DNA of 64,000 bases from Chloroflexota bacterium (GCA_020161265.1 JAIUOC010000005.1:1-64000); one strand, 5' to 3'. Positions 7,453 through 15,940 are shown, numbered from the stretch's first letter. A program made the numbers and translations. Notes: generated by a model from the sequence alone, not told the origin.

Positions 7453-9599
7453 TGGCTGCTCCGTTTGCCAGCGGCCATTGCTGGAACTGTGGCGGCTTCG
7501 CCAAATTTGATATTGATACCTTCGACGATTGGCCGTAATTGTACCGCACATGCCTTGAGTTCGGGTTGCTTACTAATTGGGTCGGCGGCGTTGATGCTTA
7601 GCACATTCGGGTTGCCAACTTCCCAGTGAATTGGCATAAACAAACAGCCTGGCATGATTTCGGGGTTGATTTGCACGATTGAGGTGCAACTGCCACGTCG
7701 CCCGATCACGGCAATTTTTTCGCCAGCGCTCACACCGAGCGTATTCGCATCGTCGGGGTGAATTTCAATAAAGCTGCCGTTATGGCGTTGATTGAGCTTG
7801 GCCACGTTGGCGGTGCGGGTGCGGGTATGCCATTGCTCCAACACCCGTCCAGTCGTCAGCCAAAATGGAAATTCGTAGCTTGGCACTTCGGCTGGTTCAA
7901 CCGGAATCGTCACTTGAAAGTTGGCGCGACCATTGGCGGTTGCAAAACGGCCATCGCTATATAAACGCACAGTGCCTGCATGATCTTCGGCGGGGCATGG
8001 CCATTGCAATGGGCCGTTGCGTAGCCGTTCGTAGCTCACACCGCTCACATCAAGCGGGTGGCGGCCAGCAGTCAATCCTCGATATTCATCCCAAATCGCT
8101 TCAGCAGTAGCAAAATTGAGCTCAAAGCCCATGCGCTGGGCGACTGCTTGTACCAACCACCAATCGGGCATGGCATCGCCTGGCGCTGGGTAAGCTGGGT
8201 TCAGCAAGGTAATATGGCGATCCGAGGCGGTGAAGGTGCCGATGCTTTCCGCCCATTGAGCAGCAGGCAAGGCAATATCGGCGTAGGCCAAACATGAGCT
8301 GGTATGATACACATCCTGCACAATCACCAATTCAGCTTTTTCGAGTGCAGCGCGGATGGTGCTGTTATTGGGCATTGAGTGCAAGGGATTCGTGCCGATA
8401 ATCCAAATTGCTTTGAGTTTGCCTTCGGCCAATTGGCTGAACATGGTTTGGGCATCGGGGCCAGGCGTAGCGCTGATGCTACCAACCGGAATGCCCCATG
8501 CTTGCTCGATGGCGCTGCGATGCTCAGCTACATCAACCCGCCGATAGCCCGGCAACTGGTGCGCGAGGTAGCCAACTTCGCGACCACCCATGGCATTTGG
8601 TTGGCCGGTTAGCGAGAATGGTCCACAGCCAGGCTTGCCGATCCGGCCTGTTGCCAAGTGCATGTTAATGATCGCAGTGGCTTTGGCAACTCCATTGCGA
8701 CTTTGATTAACTCCCATGCTCCACATGCTCAGGGTGCGTTGGCTGGCAACCAGCATTGCCCCAGCGGTTTCGATTTCCTCAACCGTCAAACCTGTGGCCA
8801 AGGCGGTTTGGGCGGGTGTCCAACCAGCTACAGCTTCGGCGATTTCGCTCCAGCCGGTGGTGTGTTGGGCAATAAATTCATAATCAACTGCACCATCGCG
8901 AATTAGAATGTGTAATAAACCGTTGAGTAACGCTGTGTCGCTGCCTGGGGCGGCGGCCAAATGTAAGCTGGCATAGCGCGAAGTTTGGGTGCGCCGTGGA
9001 TCAACCACAATCAATTTAGCGCCATACTTGCGCACTTGCTGCTCGATTCGGCGATAGACAATAGGATGACATTCGGCAGTATTTGAGCCAACAATCAAGA
9101 AACAATCGGCTTGTTCGATATCGCTATAGCTACAGGGTGGGCCATCGGTTCCCAAGGTGCGAGTGTAGGCGGCGACAGCGCTGGCCATACACAAACGTGA
9201 GTTGGCATCCATGGTGTTGGTGCCCATCAAGCCCTTGCAAAGCTTGGTCACCAAGTAGCTGGTTTCGTTGGTTAGTTGGCCCGAAAGATAAAAGCCAATC
9301 GCCTCATTGCCATGTTGTTGGCGAATTGCGTTCAGCCGTTGGGCAGCGTGGTCGAGGGCTTGATCGAGGCCAACCGAGTGCAGCGCTGCATTGCGATCGC
9401 TGCGAATTTGGGCATGGGTTAGCCGTGTCGTGGGCGTGAGCATTTGCTCAATGGTTGCGCCTTTGATGCACAGCTTGCCTTGATTGGCGGGGTGAGCGCT
9501 ATCGCCAGTGACCCGCACGACCTTGCCATCGTTGACGGTCAATTCAATTCCACAGCCAACGCCACAATATGGGCATTGTGAACGCACAACGTTACTCAT
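7449..9599 (-). CDS. narB: Assimilatory nitrate reductase, catalytic molybdenum subunit
   Basis: A 716-residue molybdopterin oxidoreductase of the NarB/NasA group. N-terminal cysteines 9, 12, 16 and 44 bind a [4Fe-4S] cluster. There follows the bis-MGD body with GSNTAECHPIVYRRIEQ, MWSMGVNQSRNG, and the C-terminal dinucleotide-binding domain (LTTGRVLEQWHTRTRT). The length equals cyanobacterial NarB and there is no extra flavin or [2Fe-2S] domain, so electrons probably come from ferredoxin or flavodoxin. It reduces nitrate to nitrite in the cytoplasm. The gene follows nirA by 5 nt and overlaps hemD. Confidence 0.93.
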   Translation of the reverse strand: MSNVVRSQCPYCGVGCGIELTVNDGKVVRVTGDSAHPANQGKLCIKGATIEQMLTPTTRLTHAQIRSDRNAALHSVGLDQALDHAAQRLNAIRQQHGNEAIGFYLSGQLTNETSYLVTKLCKGLMGTNTMDANSRLCMASAVAAYTRTLGTDGPPCSYSDIEQADCFLIVGSNTAECHPIVYRRIEQQVRKYGAKLIVVDPRRTQTSRYASLHLAAAPGSDTALLNGLLHILIRDGAVDYEFIAQHTTGWSEIAEAVAGWTPAQTALATGLTVEEIETAGAMLVASQRTLSMWSMGVNQSRNGVAKATAIINMHLATGRIGKPGCGPFSLTGQPNAMGGREVGYLAHQLPGYRRVDVAEHRSAIEQAWGIPVGSISATPGPDAQTMFSQLAEGKLKAIWIIGTNPLHSMPNNSTIRAALEKAELVIVQDVYHTSSCLAYADIALPAAQWAESIGTFTASDRHITLLNPAYPAPGDAMPDWWLVQAVAQRMGFELNFATAEAIWDEYRGLTAGRHPLDVSGVSYERLRNGPLQWPCPAEDHAGTVRLYSDGRFATANGRANFQVTIPVEPAEVPSYEFPFWLTTGRVLEQWHTRTRTANVAKLNQRHNGSFIEIHPDDANTLGVSAGEKIAVIGRRGSCTSIVQINPEIMPGCLFMPIHWEVGNPNVLSINAADPISKQPELKACAVQLRPIVEGINIKFGEAATVPAMAAGKRSSQ

Positions 9600-9604
9600 G
9601 ATGC

Positions 9605-11083
9605 TTATTCCCCATCCATAACGGCGAGTTCAGCAGCAATCCGCCCAGCCAATTGATCAACTGGGATTTTGCGAGCTTTGAGGGTTGCCAGTTGCTGATG
9701 ATTGCCACCAACAAATAAATCGAAAGCATCGACGATTGTGCCATCTTCGAGTCGCAAACGCTGAGCTTGCAAACCAATTTCACCAACGTGATGCTGACCA
9801 CAGGCGTGTACGCAGCCCGAAACTTTCAAATCGACGCGGCGTTCAGCTGGAATCAAACTGGCCAATTCGGTGGCGACTTGCAACGATAATTCTTTGGTGT
9901 CGCTCAAGGCAAAGTGGCAATAATCGCGGCCTGTGCAACTGACCAAGCCGCGCAAAGCCCCAGGTGCATGCGGTTGAAGCACTTGTAGCAATGGCTCAGC
10001 CAATAAGCGTTCGAGGCAGGTTTCGTGCACATTCGGAATCAGAATGTTTTGGTCGGGGGTCAAGCGTAGTTCGCCAGTGCCATAGGCATCGGCCAAATCG
10101 GCGATTTCGGCCATTTGCTCAGCATTGGTTCGGCCAACTGGCACTAATAAACCAACCGTTACAAAGCCTGCCTCTTGTTGTTGATGAATGCCCAAATGGT
10201 CGCCGCTATGCTCAATCACCAACGATTCGCCAGCGCTGAAGAATGCTTGACCAAATACCTTTTCAACTTCGGCCATAAAGCGCGGCATGCCCCATTCGCG
10301 AATCAGCCATTTCAAACGGGCTTCGGTGCGTTTTTCGCGTGAGCCATTGTCGCGGAACACCGTCAAGACCGCACGACAGAAAGGCAAGGCTTGTTCAGTG
10401 GTTAAGAAGATGCCTGCATCTTGGCCCAGTTGCGGCGATGTGCCACCCAAGGCTCCGCCCAGTGCGACGTGGAAACCAAGCACACGATAGCCATTAATTT
10501 CCTTAGCGGCAGGAGTCATGCCAATATCGTTGGCGCGGCTATGGGCACAATCGTGCGAGCAACCACTAATCGTAATGTTGAATTTGCGCGGCAAATCGCT
10601 GAACTCGCGGCCAAGCAAGGCCAACGAAACGCTTTGCGCAATTGGGGCAGCGTTGAAAATTTCTGCGTGGTGCAGGCCAGCCAAGGGGCAGCCCATCACA
10701 TTACGATAATTATCAAGCCCAGTTTGTTGTGAGGTCAGGCCAACATTTTGCAACCGTTGGAACACTTCTGGCACATCTTCGATCCGTAGCCAGCGCAATT
10801 GAATATTTTCGCGGGTGGTCAAATCCATGGTGTTGCGGCCAAAATCGCGGGAGATACTGACGATTGCCCGCATTTGGCGCGTGCTCAGAATGCCATTGGG
10901 AATCCGCAGGCGTTGCATAAAGAAGCCAGGGGTTTGCTTGCGATGCAACAATCCATACCATTTCAAGCGCTCAATCTCATCTTCGGGAATCGCATCGAAG
11001 CCTAAGCGAGCATAGCGATACAGATCGGGCAAGACATCAAGCCCATTTTTGACCTTCTTGATGGTTTCAATTTGAACAGCCAT
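9605..11083 (-). CDS. nirA: Ferredoxin-nitrite reductase
   Basis: A 492-residue sirohaem/[4Fe-4S] enzyme with two nitrite/sulfite reductase ferredoxin-like halves. The cluster ligands are Cys383 and Cys389 (SCTGRDYC) and Cys424 and Cys428 (SGCVHAC). Substrate- and sirohaem-contacting arginines lie in FFMQRLRIP and TTRENIQLRW. It reduces nitrite to ammonium with six electrons from ferredoxin. Nitrite rather than sulfite is assigned because it sits 5 nt before narB. The start at 11083 follows GGAGGAAGCTC; an earlier in-frame ATG lies deep inside the araC gene. The first 17 nt overlap the end of that regulator gene. Confidence 0.9.
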   Translation of the reverse strand: MAVQIETIKKVKNGLDVLPDLYRYARLGFDAIPEDEIERLKWYGLLHRKQTPGFFMQRLRIPNGILSTRQMRAIVSISRDFGRNTMDLTTRENIQLRWLRIEDVPEVFQRLQNVGLTSQQTGLDNYRNVMGCPLAGLHHAEIFNAAPIAQSVSLALLGREFSDLPRKFNITISGCSHDCAHSRANDIGMTPAAKEINGYRVLGFHVALGGALGGTSPQLGQDAGIFLTTEQALPFCRAVLTVFRDNGSREKRTEARLKWLIREWGMPRFMAEVEKVFGQAFFSAGESLVIEHSGDHLGIHQQQEAGFVTVGLLVPVGRTNAEQMAEIADLADAYGTGELRLTPDQNILIPNVHETCLERLLAEPLLQVLQPHAPGALRGLVSCTGRDYCHFALSDTKELSLQVATELASLIPAERRVDLKVSGCVHACGQHHVGEIGLQAQRLRLEDGTIVDAFDLFVGGNHQQLATLKARKIPVDQLAGRIAAELAVMDGE

Positions 11084-12002
11084 GAGCTTCCTCCATAACA
11101 GCATCAAGCATCAAGTCGTCGTCGTATTCGCGAATTTGGCGCGGCGTGCAATCGTATAAACGGCGGAAGGCGGCGCTAAAGTGGGCGGCGCTGGCGTAGC
11201 CCAAGCGGCTGGCGATCGTTCCAATCGGCAAATTGGTGCTGGCAAGCAGCATATTGGCCTCGCTGAGCCGCAGCATTTGTAAATAACTGAGTGGGCTAAG
11301 CCCAGTACAAGCCAGAAAATCACGTTGCAATTGGCGCGGGCTGATGTGCAAGGTTGAAGCCAATTGGCTAATGCTTGGTGGCCGCTCTAAGTTTTTCATC
11401 ATCAAAGCTTGGGCTTTTTCGACCGACTGAGCTTGGGTTGGTGCATAACCATTTAAGGTTGTTTGGAAATCGAGCGCACTTAACAGCGCCAAAAAGGTTG
11501 TGGCCGCGTTTTCCAACGTCGCTGGTGGAGCTTCGGGCAGGGCTGCGATCGTGATTAATTGACGGGCTGCATGGAGCGCTGGCGGTGGCACGTAGCGAAC
11601 TGCCAACAAGGGCGAACGAACTGCATCTTTGATCAAATAGGCATGGCGCTGATTGAATTGTGGATGTTGGTTCAGAAAATGCTGCCAACCATCGCTCGTC
11701 CAAGTCAGGTTGAGCCAATCGGTCGTTGCACCAGGCAAGTAGCGAATCCGCATCGGGTCGATTTGTGGGCTGGTCAAGACCAATGAGGTTGGGGCTTGAC
11801 AAAAGCTGCGGTCGCCATAGCTGACATAACGCGTGCCACTCAAGGTCAATTGCATCGACCAACTGCGCCAACGTTCGATTTGCGGCATCAGCGGGCGTTG
11901 GTCGGTAAAGCGCCGACGTTCGATAGTCAGGCCTGGGCGGCGAAAGAGCGGCAGCGTTGTCGCCCATTGCAAGTTATTCCGAAAACGCACCAATCCATTC
12001 AT
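11067..12002 (-). CDS. AraC-family transcriptional regulator of the nitrate cluster
   Basis: A 311-residue protein. The C-terminal 100 residues carry the double helix-turn-helix of AraC proteins: SISQLASTLHISPRQLQRDFLACTGLSPLSYLQMLRL, then IGTIASRLGYASAAHFSAAFRRLYDCTPRQIRE, the family signature. The N-terminal 200 residues would form the sensing and dimer domain and match nothing recognised. It lies between orf116 and nirA, 7 nt after the first and overlapping the second by 17 nt, so it is made with the enzymes it most likely controls. The effector, nitrate, nitrite or a nitrogen signal, is unknown. Confidence 0.88.
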   Translation of the reverse strand: MNGLVRFRNNLQWATTLPLFRRPGLTIERRRFTDQRPLMPQIERWRSWSMQLTLSGTRYVSYGDRSFCQAPTSLVLTSPQIDPMRIRYLPGATTDWLNLTWTSDGWQHFLNQHPQFNQRHAYLIKDAVRSPLLAVRYVPPPALHAARQLITIAALPEAPPATLENAATTFLALLSALDFQTTLNGYAPTQAQSVEKAQALMMKNLERPPSISQLASTLHISPRQLQRDFLACTGLSPLSYLQMLRLSEANMLLASTNLPIGTIASRLGYASAAHFSAAFRRLYDCTPRQIREYDDDLMLDAVMEEAHGCSN

Positions 12003-12009
12003 GGTCGGC

Positions 12010-12360
12010 CTACACTTCTAGGTAACCAATGTCGAGGATCAACAGGCCACTACCTTCACCGGCGACGCACACGTCGAGCACGGTTCCGGCGGGGTGTTCC
12101 TCAACGATGGCAAGTGACACATGAATTGCTGAATCGGCGGCTACCGGAAAGTAGCGCAGAACTTGACCATTGCGCAAAATCGAAACATTGACCAGGCTGC
12201 TCACGGTGCTGCCAGCTCGAAAGTAGAGCATGCCCGTGGTGCGATCTGCTGGCACAACATAGCGCAGATCGAGCATTTGTGGGTTGAAAAAACCCTTGCC
12301 TTCGAATTCGATGATTGTATGCAGGAGCACTGGAGTGCCCTCACCCATAAACATGCCCAT
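12010..12360 (-). CDS. Uncharacterised 116-residue protein heading the nitrate operon
   Basis: No family was recognised. The protein is compact, with alternating hydrophobic positions (SLVNVSILRNGQVLRYF, TVLDVCVAGEGSGLLILDIGYL), as in a small all-beta fold, and has no signal peptide, membrane span or cysteine cluster (one Cys). The start is backed by AAGGACGGGGTC directly upstream; two further ATGs follow within five codons. It is the first gene of the unit, 7 nt before araC. The context suggests an accessory or sensing role in nitrate assimilation, which the sequence itself does not show. Confidence 0.7.
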   Translation of the reverse strand: MGMFMGEGTPVLLHTIIEFEGKGFFNPQMLDLRYVVPADRTTGMLYFRAGSTVSSLVNVSILRNGQVLRYFPVAADSAIHVSLAIVEEHPAGTVLDVCVAGEGSGLLILDIGYLEV

Positions 12361-12400
12361 GACCCCGTCCTTTCGTTGATGTAGAGGATCGACGTTTGGG

Positions 12401-12413
12401 GGCAGTCATTGCC
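12401..12413 (-). promoter_or_regulatory. Near-palindrome GGCA-GTCAT-TGCC upstream of orf116
   Basis: GGCA (12401-12404) and TGCC (12410-12413) flank GTCAT. The inner 11-mer GCAGTCATTGC matches GCACTCATTGC upstream of nrtA at 10 of 11 positions. It lies 41-53 bp before the orf116 ATG, a place fitting a regulator near the promoter. I could not define a confident -35/-10 for this unit. Confidence 0.45.
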
Positions 12414-12732
12414 GAAAATGAGCATCGCTGCTGCCTACGCTCGCAACGTTGAGAGCATGGGCAGGCGAGGTGAGGTATTGGTACAAGGAGTGTAGCAGAG
12501 GCTTCGCATATACAATACCATAGCGCTGGTTTGTGGCTATCGGGCAATTCTACCAGTGCTACTTGTTGGGTTTTTGTGCAGGTTGTACAAGCTAGTTAGC
12601 TGGGTACTGCTGGGTACTATAGAAAAAACGACATGAGCATGAAAGTATGGAACAAGCTATTTAGGGCTTAACAAAGCCATAATAATCGTTTATTAATCAC
12701 TAGTAAAAAGGGCATAAACTAAAGTACGGTAC

Positions 12733-12760
12733 TCGACAATAGGCCAAATTGCTCTATACT
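12733..12760 (+). promoter_or_regulatory. Sigma70-type promoter of the predicted small RNA
   Basis: TCGACA (12733-12738) and TATACT (12755-12760) are 16 nt apart. Transcription would start near 12767. No open reading frame of note follows, but a strong terminator does 170 nt later. The surrounding 12361-13250 stretch has no gene. Confidence 0.5.
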
Positions 12761-12766
12761 ACTGCC

Positions 12767-12966
12767 CAAGCAGGCGACCAACGGTGAGCGTAAGCGAGGC
12801 TTCAAACGCACACATTCATCCCGACGTTGACTGAGTTGCTCAAATAGTAAAACGCTGGTTTAAGCCCAATGATGGTGCTTAGCAGTTACCGCTATTTGAA
12901 TAGGTTTCCTAACATGTTAACCATTAAATGCTAAACACCTAAGGCAGTGTTGCTTTAGGTGTTTTT
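12767..12966 (+). ncRNA. Predicted structured small RNA or leader RNA (about 200 nt)
   Basis: This segment lies between a promoter and a Rho-independent terminator and has no credible coding frame. A nested hairpin can be drawn: TCAAATAG (12840-12847) pairs with CTATTTGA (12892-12899), enclosing CTG (12855-12857)/CAG (12883-12885) and TAAGC (12861-12865)/GCTTA (12877-12881). It matches no RNA class I recognise; 6S RNA and c-di-GMP aptamers were considered by eye and do not fit. Because the next plus-strand gene starts 285 nt after the terminator, a free RNA is favoured over an attenuated leader, but both remain open. Confidence 0.45.
12933..12966 (+). terminator. Rho-independent terminator of the predicted small RNA
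   Basis: AAACACCTAA (12933-12942) and TTAGGTGTTT (12955-12964) form a perfect 10-bp stem with a 12-nt loop, ending in TTTTT (12962-12966). No coding gene ends nearby on the plus strand, so the transcript it stops must be non-coding or very short. Confidence 0.75.
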
Positions 12967-13097
12967 GCTGTTGATCAAGCTATATAGCTAAATTGGGCTA
13001 GAGCGAATCACTCGCAAGGGGTAGCGTAAAGCGGGTTAAAAGTGGGATAGCGTGTCAAGTAGGCCTAAAGTCCTGTAGGAAAAAAGGCCAATATGCG

Positions 13098-13119
13098 CTA
13101 TGGTATGCCATAGTACAAT
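13098..13119 (+). promoter_or_regulatory. Palindrome abutting a -10 box upstream of the secreted beta-helix gene
   Basis: CTATGG-TATG-CCATAG (13098-13113) is a perfect inverted repeat followed directly by TACAAT (13114-13119), a good -10. No strong -35 is visible, as expected for an activator-dependent promoter. The start codon of the next gene is 130 nt downstream. The word GCGCTATGGTAT (13095-13106) recurs inverted at 12515-12526. Confidence 0.4.
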
Positions 13120-13250
13120 AAGAGTCAGAAGATCAAACTCATTTTGAATACTTCCCAGTTTGATTAAAGGCTCAGAGAACTCGGTGCATGGGGGCTATTG
13201 AAAGGCTCCTTTTTTATTGTTCAGCACCAAGGTTCACGCGCGGAGGGACT

Positions 13251-15848
13251 ATGCAGCCAAGCTTTGTGCAACAACGATTCAGGTCAGTAGTTAGTGCTCT
13301 TATCATTTTAACGTTTAGTCTTGGTTCATTTAGTTGGCTGTTACAATCGGCGTTTGCCAATACGATTGATGCAACGCCGTACTTAAATCCATTAGCGCCC
13401 GATTTTGGCATTCAGGCGGCGATTGATGCTGCGGCTGCTCAGGGGGGCGGCACGGTGCGCTTGCCTGCTGGTAGCTTTACCCTCGAAACCTATCTCGATC
13501 TTAAAACTGGCGTGACTTTGCAAGGGGTCGGGGCTGAGACGATTTTAAAGGCTGGCCGCAACGAGCAACGGGTTTTTGTCACCCAAACTGGCAATAATCT
13601 TTCGACAATTAAAGTTGCTAGTACTACACCATTTAATGTTGGCATGATCGTCTATGTTTGGCGCTCGACTGAATTGCGCTTCTTGCCGGGCTCGTATGAA
13701 ATTATGAGCATCAATAGTGCTAATCAAACGATTACGCTTGATCGAGCGGTCAATTACCCACTGACTGCTAATGTTTCGCAAGTGTCGTATGGCTTGTACA
13801 CCAAATTGACCGCTGCTGCCACCCAAGGAACTAATGTGATCAGCGTGGCCGATACGAGCGTGTTCAAGCCAGGCGAAGGTATCATTATTAAAGGTACTGA
13901 AGGCACAGGCATTGGCAATTGGGGTGTTGAGCAAAATATGGTCGATTCGATCAACACCAGCAACAACACGCTGACTCTCAAGAAGCCTTTGACGCTTTCA
14001 GTCCCCAATAATTCAGTCGTATCGCACGCTTATTCAGCGATTTTCGCGCTTGGAACCAATTTCAACAATCGTTTGCAAAATATGGGTGTGCGCGATTTAA
14101 CGATTGAGGGCTGGAATACTAACCAAAAGCCTGCCTTCTATGAATTTTATATTGGTGCGATTAACTTTGTCTATTGCCGTTTCGTGACGATCGATAACAT
14201 CACGGTGCGCTATTGGCATAGCGATGGCGTGAGCTTGCAATCGTGTGATCAAAGCACGGTCAGCAATAGTCTGGCAACTGCTAATCGTGGCCATGGTTTC
14301 CATCCAGGCACGGCTTCACGCGATATTGAATTTTTCAAAATTCAAGGGATTGGCAATTTGGGCTATGCCGCCCGCGGCACTGCTGGCGATGGTTTGTACT
14401 ATTGTTGGGCCAACCAACGGGTTAATATTCGCCAAAGCGTGTTTCGTAATAACGCTGGTTCTGGCGTTGGCGATTTAGGCGGTGGCGATACCGATAATTC
14501 CTCGCGCGATACCGATAACATCATTGAAGATAGCATTATGGAAGGCAATTTCCGCGCTGGGATTGAGGTTAATGGTGGCGGTAACACGGCCAATAACATC
14601 ATTCGCCGTAACGTGATTCGCAATAACAACACTGGCAATCAAGATTATGCCGGCATCAACTTGCTTTCCAAGCGCGGCCCAGCCCAACGCTATATCATCC
14701 AAGATAATATTGTTGAAAACACAGCGGGCAGTAACCAACTCTTTGGGATTCGTGAGGTCAACTTGGCTGTGCCACCCACCACCCCTGTTGATTACCTGAC
14801 CGATTTCAACACCATTACCAATAACACAATTTATAATCACCCAAGCAATAATTTGGTAGTGATTGGCCCTAACACCGTCGCCACTGGTAATATTTTTACT
14901 GCACCAGGCGCGGTGATCACGCCAACCCCAACCAACATTCAACCAACTGCGACTGCTACAACCGTGCCAACCAACACCCCAACTCCAACTGGCTCGTATG
15001 TGCCACGCCTGATCATGTACAACGCTGATACCGATCAAGTTATGTATGATCCAATTCCCAATGGTGTGACGATCAATTATGCGACCTTAGGCACCCGTAA
15101 TATCAGTATTGTGGCTCCAACCGCGCCGTCGAGTGGGATTGGCAGCGTGCGCTTTTGGGTTGATAGCGTGGTCTATCGTACCGAAAGCGGTCGGCCTTAT
15201 TCAATCGCTGGCGATCAAACCAATGGCACAGATTTCTTGCCGATGAGTCCAGCCTTGGCTCATGGAACCCATGTGATCAAAGCTGCAACCTTTACTGGTT
15301 CGGGTGGAACTGGCACGCAAGGCACACCCTATCAAATTGTGATTAATATTGTTGATAGCAATGCCACGGCTACACCAATCCCAACCAATACTAATACCCC
15401 TGTACCAACTGTACCAACCGCCACGGCAACTGCTACGAATACACCGACCAACACACCAACCAATACGCCGACGAATACGCCGACGAATACGCCAACCAAT
15501 ACCGCAACGGCGACTGCAACCGAAGTACCAACCAATACCGCAACGGCGACAGTGATTGAAACACCAACCAATACACCAACAGAAATTGCCACGATCACCG
15601 CGACCGCGACTGAAACCGCGACGATAACGGCAACAGAAATTGCCACGATCACTGCGACGATTACAGCAACAGCAACCGAAACCCCAACGAACACACCGAC
15701 CAATACCCCAACCGCGACGGTAACTGAAACACCTACGGCGACGCTTGAGCCAAGTGTTACGCCAAGCAACACGCCCACGGCGACAACCACGGTTACGACT
15801 CCAGTGCCGTCAACCCATCATATCTATGCGCCGTGGGTTACCAACTAA
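13251..15848 (+). CDS. Secreted right-handed beta-helix protein with Thr/Pro-rich C-terminal linker
   Basis: An 865-residue protein. A signal peptide (basic start, then VVSALIILTFSLGSFSWLL, cut near AFA-NT) sits at the N-terminus. A pectate-lyase-superfamily domain follows, opening with FGIQAAIDAAAAQGGGTVRLPAG and continuing with parallel beta-helix coils rich in NN and I/V ladders (DNIIEDSIMEGNFRAGIEV, NNIIRRNVIRNNNTG) to about residue 555. An Ig-like segment (about 585-700) precedes 150 residues of TNTPTATATE-type repeats, and the protein ends IYAPWVTN. The start follows GGAGGG; the upstream ATG at 13188 lacks a site. It is probably a polysaccharide lyase or hydrolase, but no catalytic set was confirmed. 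Confidence 0.85.
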   Translation: MQPSFVQQRFRSVVSALIILTFSLGSFSWLLQSAFANTIDATPYLNPLAPDFGIQAAIDAAAAQGGGTVRLPAGSFTLETYLDLKTGVTLQGVGAETILKAGRNEQRVFVTQTGNNLSTIKVASTTPFNVGMIVYVWRSTELRFLPGSYEIMSINSANQTITLDRAVNYPLTANVSQVSYGLYTKLTAAATQGTNVISVADTSVFKPGEGIIIKGTEGTGIGNWGVEQNMVDSINTSNNTLTLKKPLTLSVPNNSVVSHAYSAIFALGTNFNNRLQNMGVRDLTIEGWNTNQKPAFYEFYIGAINFVYCRFVTIDNITVRYWHSDGVSLQSCDQSTVSNSLATANRGHGFHPGTASRDIEFFKIQGIGNLGYAARGTAGDGLYYCWANQRVNIRQSVFRNNAGSGVGDLGGGDTDNSSRDTDNIIEDSIMEGNFRAGIEVNGGGNTANNIIRRNVIRNNNTGNQDYAGINLLSKRGPAQRYIIQDNIVENTAGSNQLFGIREVNLAVPPTTPVDYLTDFNTITNNTIYNHPSNNLVVIGPNTVATGNIFTAPGAVITPTPTNIQPTATATTVPTNTPTPTGSYVPRLIMYNADTDQVMYDPIPNGVTINYATLGTRNISIVAPTAPSSGIGSVRFWVDSVVYRTESGRPYSIAGDQTNGTDFLPMSPALAHGTHVIKAATFTGSGGTGTQGTPYQIVINIVDSNATATPIPTNTNTPVPTVPTATATATNTPTNTPTNTPTNTPTNTPTNTATATATEVPTNTATATVIETPTNTPTEIATITATATETATITATEIATITATITATATETPTNTPTNTPTATVTETPTATLEPSVTPSNTPTATTTVTTPVPSTHHIYAPWVTN
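15435..15506 (+). repeat. Tandem 12-bp coding repeat (TNTP units)
   Basis: Six successive 12-bp units of the form ACNAAYACNCCN encode Thr-Asn-Thr-Pro (the last is TNTA). Third-position variation between neighbours shows that the array has been kept for its peptide rather than recently expanded. It is the core of a wider Thr/Pro/Ala-rich linker from about 15360 to 15790, which probably acts as an extended, possibly O-glycosylated spacer. Confidence 0.85.
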
Positions 15849-15882
15849 ACCCTTCGCAAAATTAACGCTTTCGAGTATCATG

Positions 15883-15918
15883 AGATCGAGTGCTAAACCC
15901 ACTCGATCTTGTGTTTAA
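15883..15918 (+). terminator. Terminator after the beta-helix gene
   Basis: AGATCGAGTG (15883-15892) and CACTCGATCT (15900-15909) form a perfect 10-bp stem, followed by TGTGTTT. It lies between the secreted-protein gene and prfB, separating the two units. Confidence 0.7.
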
Positions 15919-15940
15919 CTACCTAGAGGAACTACCGTTC

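Noticed and set aside
12767..12966. 6S RNA or a c-di-GMP/cobalamin riboswitch
   Set aside because: No long 5'-3' closing stem with a central bubble and none of the conserved aptamer words were found, so the RNA was left unclassified.
15435..15506. CRISPR-like array
   Set aside because: Units are 12 bp, contiguous, coding and without spacers.
14475..15790. Long minus-strand open frames opposite the beta-helix gene, including a Val/Ala-rich one at 15332-15790
   Set aside because: They are mirror images of the Thr/Pro repeat and the coil region; no ribosome sites, and the composition follows from the plus-strand repeat.
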